Shown here: piece after piece, positions 20,701 to 25,806 of the stretch
Layout: each line of letters opens with the position of its first letter
How positions within the stretch are numbered: the stretch's first letter is position 1
The notes under the pieces: model-generated
Databases searched by the model: none
Seen by the model: the letters and a program-made list of their open reading frames with translations, nothing else
Told to the model about the DNA's origin: nothing
Source of the DNA: a virus
DNA length: 25,806 nt
Virus record (IMG/VR): IMGVR_UViG_3300018424_007150
Location: 1 to 25,806 of that record
Direction: 5' to 3' (one strand)
Translations under genes and position numbers: made by a program

Positions 20701-23700
20701 TACACTTTAACTAGTGGTGGATTGCTTGATTTCAACAACCGAGATTTCACTGGAAACTTAGTTGGTCTTCCTGGTCAAAGTGACACTACAATTATTAGCT
20801 ATGAGCATTATCTTGGAAGAATTGACAAGATTTTCCTCAATAAGGATAATGTAATTCAGATTGTCAAGGGTTCTCCTTCTGAGACCCCAGTTCAACCAGA
20901 AGACATTGATGATGCAATGCTTTTGGCAACAATTACATACCAACCTTATGTCTTTGATGTTGATCAAGATGTAAGTATTGTAGAGACCAACTTTAGAAGA
21001 TATACATTTAGAGATATTCAGAGACTTGATGAGAGAATCAAGAATCTCGAATATTATACTCAACTCTCCTTACTTGAGAGTGAAACTGCAAACATGACTA
21101 TCAGAGATACAAGTGGTCTCGATAGATTCAAGAATGGTTTCATTGTTGATAACTTTGCAAGTCTCGCCACTAGCGACACTCTGCACCCAGATTATAGAGT
21201 TTCTGTAGACTTTGAAAGAGGCGAACTTCGTCCTGGTCACTACACCACCCAAGTTCCTCTCGTACCTGGAACATCTTCTACCAATATTAAGCAGACTGGC
21301 GATATCGTCACACTGCCATTCACGGATAAGCTTCTTCTTGAGCAGTCCTATGCTTCTGGTGTCGAAAACGTAAACCCATTCAACGTTTTCACTTACATTG
21401 GCGATATTAAGTTATATCCAGAATCGGATAACTGGGTAGATACAAAAACTCTGTCTCCAATCAAGGGTCCAACCTTAGAAGGTAACTTCCTCACGACTGT
21501 TCGTGAATATAATGCCGATCAGAATGGATTCTCTCCTGTACATTGGAATTCTTGGCAAACAACCTGGACAGGTACTTCGACATCCACTTCCGAGTCTAGA
21601 AGCGGTGGTGGTGGCAAAGGTGGTGGAAGACAAGAAATTAGAACCACCACAACCACAACTACAACTACCAGACAGACTAGAACTGGTATTCGTTACAGAG
21701 TTACTCCTGTTATTGAGCAGCAGTCACTTGGAAACAGACTCGTTTCTGTTGAGCACATCAACTTCATGCGCTCCAGAAATATTGATTTCACCGTACAAAA
21801 ACTCAAGCCAAGAACGAAGTTCTATGCTTTCTTCGATGGAATCGCTATTCCAACTGCAAACATCACACCAAAGATCATTGGATTGACCAAAGATCCTGCA
21901 GTTGACTCTAAGACAAACAACATTCCATTCCAAATTGGCGAAACTGTAACTGTCAAGGATGCCAATGGCAACTTCAGATTCAAAGCAAGAGCAACCACTC
22001 CAAACGAAAACTACAGTATCAATCCCTTAGATGGATCCGATATTAGTTCTGTAAATGACTACACATCCAACCTTGGGTTTGTAAATATTGACACCAAAGC
22101 ACTTGCAGATCAAGCAAAAGGAACTTACTACGGTTCGCCAAAACTTAACGATTATCTTGTTGGTTCTACCTCTGGTGCAATCGCTAAGGTAACGGATAAG
22201 TCCCTCATTACAGACGGTTCTGGTAACCTTAGAGGTAGTTTCTTTATCTCCAATCCAAACGTAGCTGGAAACATCAAGTTTAAGACTGGAACCAGACTCT
22301 TTAGATTGACCGACCAAACCGATGACAACCGAGTAACTGGAAAGTCAGATTCTTCTGCTGAAGCAGAGTTTACTTCTTCTGGTCTGCTCCAAACTCAACA
22401 GGAAACTCTTATTTCTGTAAGAAACGCAAGAGTCACTTCTGAGGAGTTAAGACAAGAAAGAACTCTCGTCAGCACATCTTCTAGCACAAGCACTAGATTT
22501 GTTGACCCACTTGCACAAACCTTCCTTGTTGATGAGGCTGGTCTTGAGGGTGGTGTATTCCTGAGCAAGGTTGATCTGTTCTTCCAAACTAAGGACTCTG
22601 AAATCCCAGTTTCTTTGGATATTAGAGTTGTAACCAATGGAACTCCAACTCAGATTATCGTACCTTTCTCCAAGGTAGTTAAGCAACCAGCGGAAGTCTT
22701 CACTTCCGAAGATGCATCTACACCAACAACATTTACATTTGAATCTCCCGTATTCATTCCATACAGATCCGAATTTGCTCTTGTTCTGACTTCCGATTCT
22801 AATAATTACAAGACCTTCATCTCTATTCTCGGTGAAGATGCTATTGATGCTGCTCACGCTGGTGAGAAGATCTCTGAACAACCATATATCGGTGTTCTGT
22901 TCAAATCTCAGAACGCTTCTACTTGGACTCCTTCCCAGTTTGAAGATCTGATGTTCAAGATCTATAGATGTCAATTTACACTTCCAAATACATCTGCACC
23001 ATCTAGACTTATCCTCAATAACGCTCAGCTTGGTGAAGGCAATGGTGGATATCTGCGTCTCCTTCCAAACACCTTCCAGTTAACAAGTGGAAGCGATGAA
23101 ATTAGAGTATTCCACTCTAATCATGGTATGCAGTCTAACTCCAACTATGTAAAAGTTCAGAACGTAATTTCTGAAGTTGCAGATACGGCTCTAAATGGAG
23201 CATTCGGAACAACTGCTACTCAAATGACTCTTGATGATGCATCCGAGTTCCACACAACTATCGGTGGTTCTGCAATCAGCAATGGCAACCCAGGATTCTT
23301 AAGAATTCTTGGTGAAGAAGAAGATGGAAGTGGAGACGAAATCATTGCATATTCTTCTATCGCAGGTAACGTTGTTACCGTCGCAACTAACGGGAGAAAC
23401 TGGAGCAATGGTTCTGGAACTTCTACTGGTCTCGATCATGCAGATAACGCTATTGTTGAGTGCTACAACCTCGCTGGTATCCCACTGACAAAAATTAATA
23501 CCACACATAATTCCAGCACTGGCGGTCTCATCACCATCAATAGCCCACACTCCTATAAGTTAAAGGTAACTGGAGTAAACGCTGGCAAGTCGATCAGTGC
23601 TGGTGGTCCAAACATTCTGGTTTCTCAGAATATTCCTTGGGATGTTCTGACTCCACAAATCCAGTCTCAAGTACAGCCAGAAACTTCTCTGGTAGCTCGT

Positions 23701-24369
23701 GTTCTTGGAACAAGTGGAACTTCCTCTGGTCCTTTCCCATCTGGGGTAACTGCAGAGACCTCCTTTGTCAAGGACACTACTTACAGTGAAGTAACTCTCG
23801 GTGAACTGAACTACTTTACTTCTACAAAACTCATTGCCTCTGAGTTGAATGAAATCAACAACATGAACAGTGAGAAATCATTCACTATGGAAATTGATCT
23901 TGGTTCTGAGAGAGACAACCTTTCTCCTGTCATTGACCTTGAGAAGTGCTCAATTATCACGTCGGCAAACGTCTACAACAATGCAACTCCATCCAAGTCT
24001 GTTGGTGGAGAATGCGTAGCAAATTACATCACTAGACTTGCTAGACTCGACAATAGCGCAACCGCTCTGAGAGTTATGATCTCTGGTAACGTCTTCACTC
24101 AATCCAACATTGTTGTAATGTACAAGCTCATACCAGTTGGTTATGGTGGAAACGTTGATGATCTTGACTTTGAGTTCTTCAATACCGATGGAAGACCAGA
24201 TGCAGGAATCATTGTTCCACAAAACGATCCTGGAATCTTTGATGATTATGAATACACAATCGAAGATGTAACAAACTTCGACGCATTCCAAATCAAGATT
24301 GCCCTCACTGGTTATCAGCAACCATATATACCTAGAGTTAAGGATCTGCGAGCAATCGCACTGGCATAA
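17728..24369 (+). CDS. DUF4815-containing virion structural protein, 2213 aa
   Basis: The N-terminus is a clear DUF4815 region: YFDDFDSDKGFLKVLFKPGY and VQARELTTLQSILQNQI (about 12-52). This family occurs in large tail/baseplate proteins of marine T4-like phages. Four β-type modules contain a G-x-TSG core, near 97-110, 474-490, 840-853 and 1475-1488. A conserved helical segment (DIQRLDERIKNLEYYTQL) lies near 1096. A flexible linker follows, with SGGGGKGGGR at 1292-1301 and nine Thr at 1306-1314, then RYRVTPVIE and a TKFYAFFDG segment. From about 1590 a domain common in phage tail proteins starts with DPLAQTFLVD and includes GVLFKSQNASTWTPSQFEDL. It sits where T4 has genes 9-10, so a wedge-to-fibre connector is plausible. 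Its ATG follows the gp8 stop directly, and its TAA overlaps the next ATG. Confidence 0.88.
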   Translation: MAQNTNLNIAPYFDDFDSDKGFLKVLFKPGYPVQARELTTLQSILQNQIDSFGQGVYKEGSMVVPGGITLNNELPIVIIQNNYLNLDVELYRTALDGKVIKGSTSGVRARVNFSISAATSERGNISFYVTYLQKASDNTTTTFTNGEVLTCEEDVTYQSTTISAGTPLAQLLNSNANSKGSTANISAGVYFVRGYFVPVLQQTVILDQYGTTPSYKVGLKVEERLITADEDDTLYDNAIGSTNFSAPGADRFKINLTLVKKNVTDPNAADFIELLRTDVGKVQKKVVRSDLGFINEVLANRTREESGDYYVKKFSVDVRENLDNGFNNGVFAAGAVTADENTASEDNVAVQLSSGVAYISGFRTERQSTSYKDVEKPRTFVGQDNQAITASFGNYIYLDNAYQAPTLYEEIDLRDERVTTPGTPVGTIIGKTRVYGFSYEDGDRDTSSTLYRLNVADTTLYTKVTTNSVTWTAGDYLVGATSGATGFVATGSGTTGYLYGVNGTFAAGGEVLQKNGSTFATATAAYAYSFTDVKSLTGGGFTGDTVLDVKVALPAGGPILSGVAGGNATVTATLSNFVSQLRINDIIEFSNNNEAHKAKITAITDNYNFNITRLGSTTLANGSITSSIVRTRPEIKETNRRTLLSTIGQTAIKNTNKNNTIAPSGFFRKSYTGISVSSGSFSLTAGTGLQFRDATDADDFMIVVTAGGGTMPTGTIVTYGGSLTFSAASGAQSSVTVSSLDNAVTAVEVIATVFQSDRSAKVKTTERMKILKIDDTNGSAVNGLTQSLNGYGYRVDDAAISLGCADVFKIKAIYESNDDQDPILPSFQYTNLTGTLQIDEIITGTTSGSRARVVSLDSNYVYFIPVEDDKFSDGENITGPNSTLKIVTGSVVNGSKNITNSYDLDNGQRDQYYDYSRIVRKQGYTAPTHRVFVIFDRFLTTSGTGFYTVDSYPDSEYKEIPSYNGTALRDTIDYRPIVPANLSGSGSRTSPYTLTSGGLLDFNNRDFTGNLVGLPGQSDTTIISYEHYLGRIDKIFLNKDNVIQIVKGSPSETPVQPEDIDDAMLLATITYQPYVFDVDQDVSIVETNFRRYTFRDIQRLDERIKNLEYYTQLSLLESETANMTIRDTSGLDRFKNGFIVDNFASLATSDTLHPDYRVSVDFERGELRPGHYTTQVPLVPGTSSTNIKQTGDIVTLPFTDKLLLEQSYASGVENVNPFNVFTYIGDIKLYPESDNWVDTKTLSPIKGPTLEGNFLTTVREYNADQNGFSPVHWNSWQTTWTGTSTSTSESRSGGGGKGGGRQEIRTTTTTTTTTRQTRTGIRYRVTPVIEQQSLGNRLVSVEHINFMRSRNIDFTVQKLKPRTKFYAFFDGIAIPTANITPKIIGLTKDPAVDSKTNNIPFQIGETVTVKDANGNFRFKARATTPNENYSINPLDGSDISSVNDYTSNLGFVNIDTKALADQAKGTYYGSPKLNDYLVGSTSGAIAKVTDKSLITDGSGNLRGSFFISNPNVAGNIKFKTGTRLFRLTDQTDDNRVTGKSDSSAEAEFTSSGLLQTQQETLISVRNARVTSEELRQERTLVSTSSSTSTRFVDPLAQTFLVDEAGLEGGVFLSKVDLFFQTKDSEIPVSLDIRVVTNGTPTQIIVPFSKVVKQPAEVFTSEDASTPTTFTFESPVFIPYRSEFALVLTSDSNNYKTFISILGEDAIDAAHAGEKISEQPYIGVLFKSQNASTWTPSQFEDLMFKIYRCQFTLPNTSAPSRLILNNAQLGEGNGGYLRLLPNTFQLTSGSDEIRVFHSNHGMQSNSNYVKVQNVISEVADTALNGAFGTTATQMTLDDASEFHTTIGGSAISNGNPGFLRILGEEEDGSGDEIIAYSSIAGNVVTVATNGRNWSNGSGTSTGLDHADNAIVECYNLAGIPLTKINTTHNSSTGGLITINSPHSYKLKVTGVNAGKSISAGGPNILVSQNIPWDVLTPQIQSQVQPETSLVARVLGTSGTSSGPFPSGVTAETSFVKDTTYSEVTLGELNYFTSTKLIASELNEINNMNSEKSFTMEIDLGSERDNLSPVIDLEKCSIITSANVYNNATPSKSVGGECVANYITRLARLDNSATALRVMISGNVFTQSNIVVMYKLIPVGYGGNVDDLDFEFFNTDGRPDAGIIVPQNDPGIFDDYEYTIEDVTNFDAFQIKIALTGYQQPYIPRVKDLRAIALA

Positions 24370-24593
24370 TGAAGGATGAATATATTGAACTCATTCCTGT
24401 CGAAGGTCACACTAACCTCGGCAGGGATGAGACTTCTAATGCAATTATCAACACCGATAATGCAGGATACGAAGCGTATATAAAGGCAAGAGAGGAAAGG
24501 AAGAAAAAAGATAGAGAACTTAGCGAGTTGAAAGATGAAGTCAGGGAGCTAAGAGATCTACTGAAGAGTGTCATCTCTCAACTGGATAAATAG
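24369..24593 (+). CDS. Small coiled-coil protein, 74 aa
   Basis: It starts at the ATG of a TAATG overlap with the DUF4815 gene. Residues 1-35 are polar without clear structure. From about residue 39 the chain is a charged helix (KAREERKKKDRELSEL). Hydrophobic residues at L51, L54, V58, L61, L65, V68 and L72 give a regular a/d heptad, so a parallel coiled coil of about four heptads is expected. The family is not recognised. Position and coupling suggest a small oligomeric virion component or a fibre-assembly helper. The last codons overlap a late promoter match. Confidence 0.78.
   Translation: MKDEYIELIPVEGHTNLGRDETSNAIINTDNAGYEAYIKAREERKKKDRELSELKDEVRELRDLLKSVISQLDK
24585..24592 (+). promoter_or_regulatory. 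Candidate late promoter GATAAATA before the fibre genes
   Basis: GATAAATA (seven of eight bases of TATAAATA) lies at the end of the coiled-coil gene, 36 bases before the ATG at 24629. A similar CTAAATA follows at 24601. The downstream ORF has a good ribosome-binding site TAAGGA at 24611-24616. Confidence 0.45.
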
Positions 24594-24628
24594 CAATGAG
24601 CTAAATAATATAAGGAATTCTTTAGAGA

Positions 24629-24967
24629 ATGGCTTCTGCAGTATCCAATCTTTTGATCTATCAAGGTGCCGATTTCATTACCGATTTTACGGTAGAGAAT
24701 GATAACGGGACTATGTTTGATTTGACTGGATATACAGTGGCTTGCAAGATTAAAAAACATTATACAAGCAGCACAGCGGTTACCGTTACTGCTGCAGTTT
24801 TGAATCCACCAACCGCAGGTCAAGTACAATTATCTCTAGGGAACACTGCCACTGCTGCTATGAAGGCAGGCAGATATGTTTATGACGTTGTTATTACTTC
24901 CACAACTGGTCAGAAGACTAGAGTTCTGGAAGGTACTGTAAGCGTTCTAGAGGGAGTTACACTCTAA
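24629..24967 (+). CDS. Fibre-locus beta-sandwich-type protein, 112 aa
   Basis: The start is supported by TAAGGA at 24611-24616, 12 bases upstream. The product shows the pattern of a small Ig-like or BppU-N-like tail protein family common in phages. It has an N-terminal LLIYQGADFITDFTVENDNG (about 8-27), then LTGYTVACKIKKHY, a middle PPTAGQVQLSLGNTATAAM, and a last strand set (AGRYVYDVVITSTTGQKTRV) ending in LEGTVSVLEGVTL. I infer a one-domain baseplate-to-fibre adaptor, not an enzyme. It is coupled to the next ORF by TAATG. Family assignment is by remembered pattern and needs a profile search. Confidence 0.75.
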   Translation: MASAVSNLLIYQGADFITDFTVENDNGTMFDLTGYTVACKIKKHYTSSTAVTVTAAVLNPPTAGQVQLSLGNTATAAMKAGRYVYDVVITSTTGQKTRVLEGTVSVLEGVTL

Positions 24968-25188
24968 TGGCAAGACTTAGATTCGGGGACCAATCAGTTC
25001 CAAGAGTAACGAGAGTCGCTGCTGGTGGCGGAGGAGGAAGCGTAGGTGGTCTCTCCGACGTTGATCTTACAGATACTTCTCAGGGCGGTTTGAATGACGG
25101 TGCAGTCTTAGTATATGACCAGGCAAATAGCAAGTTTGTTGCAACTAACGTTTTAAATAACATCACGATCAACGGGGGTTCGTTCTGA
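24967..25188 (+). CDS. Small tail-fibre-associated protein, 73 aa
   Basis: It is read from the ATG in TAATG, and its TGA overlaps the following fibre start (TGATG). After a basic head (MARLRFGDQSVPRVTRVAAG) it has a Gly-rich linker (GGGGGSVGGL, about 20-29). It then has a fibre-type module with LSDVDLTDTSQGGLNDGAVL followed by VYDQANSKFVATN, a sequence pattern often seen in cyanophage tail fibres. It ends INGGSF. The short length suggests an N-terminal fibre attachment piece or an adaptor that co-assembles with the next protein. Confidence 0.75.
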   Translation: MARLRFGDQSVPRVTRVAAGGGGGSVGGLSDVDLTDTSQGGLNDGAVLVYDQANSKFVATNVLNNITINGGSF

Positions 25189-25806
25189 TGGCATCATCCA
25201 TCCTCATTAAAAGAAGTACAGGCACAGTAGCGCCAGGTACTATTACATACGGCGAATTAGCCGTAACTCAAAGTGGCACTGGTACTCAAGCAAACCAAGG
25301 TGACCGTCTATTCATCGGTGACAATAATGGTGCCGCGCAGGTAGTTGGTGGTAGATACTTCACCGACATGATGGATCATGTCCATGGTGTTCTAACCGCC
25401 GATTCTGTTGCTATCCTCGATAGTAATTCTAAGATTGATAATTGGTTAGTTGATGACATTCAACTCAACGCCAATGTCATTACAACTAGCACTACGGATA
25501 CCGATCTTGTTCTTCGTGCCAATGGAGTTGGGAAACTCGTCATCGAAGATGGACAAGAACTTGAGTTTGGTACATCTGGAGACGTAGAATTTGTCTACAC
25601 TGATGCAGATGGCGCATTAGATATCAAGCGCGTAACAGGAACCCCCGACCTGCGTATCGCTGATGATATGCGTATCTACTTCGGTAGCAACAAAGATGGC
25701 GGCATTCGTTACGACGAGACAACTCTGGATAAAGTAAGAGTTGACGGAGCAGACTGGGAGTTTGACAATGGAGTGGCAGTCAAGTTATCTGACACTACAG
25801 CTTCCA
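25188..25806 (+). CDS. Tail fibre protein, N-terminal part (cut by window edge)
   Basis: The frame is open from the ATG of TGATG to the last base, 206 codons plus one base, with no stop. The N-terminus SSILIKRSTGTVAPGTITYG followed by ELAVTQSG and GDRLFIGDNNG is a common attachment/start region in marine phage fibres. Next comes a spacer with DHVHGVLTADSVAILDSNSK, then the repeats LVLRANGVGKLVIEDGQELEF and a beta region with DDMRIYFGSNKDGGIRYDE. The region beyond the window should hold more shaft repeats and the receptor-binding tip. It is translationally coupled to the 73-aa gene. Confidence 0.85.
   Translation, partial: MASSILIKRSTGTVAPGTITYGELAVTQSGTGTQANQGDRLFIGDNNGAAQVVGGRYFTDMMDHVHGVLTADSVAILDSNSKIDNWLVDDIQLNANVITTSTTDTDLVLRANGVGKLVIEDGQELEFGTSGDVEFVYTDADGALDIKRVTGTPDLRIADDMRIYFGSNKDGGIRYDETTLDKVRVDGADWEFDNGVAVKLSDTTAS

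Noticed and set aside
22447-22974. 175-aa minus-strand ORF, the longest on that strand
   Set aside because: It lies entirely inside the DUF4815 gene and its sequence shows no family pattern; the plus-strand frame there encodes a strongly conserved tail domain.
1-25806. tRNA genes, CRISPR arrays or insertion sequences
   Set aside because: No cloverleaf-like segment with a T-loop signature, no regularly spaced identical DNA repeats and no transposase motifs were seen; the repeats present are protein-coding.

Overview
The window is a late structural segment of a T4-like cyanophage (a myovirus infecting marine Synechococcus or Prochlorococcus). This rests on recognisable tail-tip and baseplate-wedge proteins in T4 order (PAAR tip, gp25, gp6, a giant protein where T4 has gene 7, then gp8), on a very large DUF4815 virion protein followed by a tail-fibre block, and on TATAAATA-type late promoter matches. 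All called genes are on the plus strand and tightly packed, many joined by TAATG/TGATG stop-start overlaps. The host is inferred from protein resemblance recalled from memory, not from a search.

Region 1 (1-1190), left edge: a small GC-rich gene of unknown function ends just before a very stable C(UUCG)G hairpin. It is followed by a three-gene translationally coupled cassette: a compact Sfp/HetI-type 4'-phosphopantetheinyl transferase (339-800) and two unknown small proteins of 70 and 64 residues. The PPTase is the most unexpected gene here, because it is an enzyme of acyl-/peptidyl-carrier-protein maturation placed beside tail genes.

Region 2 (1231-2656): an unknown beta/Thr-rich protein coupled to a PAAR spike-tip protein; then a consensus sigma70-type promoter lying inside a perfect 9-bp inverted repeat and driving a 48-residue protein with 13 basic and no acidic residues; then a hairpin that hides the GGAGG ribosome-binding site of a 63-residue unknown protein.

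Region 3 (2699-17727), baseplate wedge: gp25, gp6, an 11.2-kb gene for a 3748-residue mosaic protein, and gp8. The giant protein has a baseplate-type N-terminus, about 18 GSGY beta repeats, two carbohydrate-binding-like modules, a YHYH-type domain with an altered signature, a roughly 510-residue mostly helical insertion that splits a beta domain, and three fibre-like modules. gp8 carries the same GSGY repeats.

Region 4 (17728-25806): a 2213-residue DUF4815 protein, a coiled-coil small protein, a beta-sandwich-like small protein, a small fibre-associated protein, and the N-terminal 206 codons of a tail-fibre protein cut by the window edge.

The structural genes together should build the tail tip, baseplate wedges and proximal fibres. 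The PPTase cassette looks like an auxiliary metabolic insertion at the border of this block. No tRNA, CRISPR array, insertion sequence or convincing minus-strand gene was seen, and no stretch over 300 bases lacks a gene.
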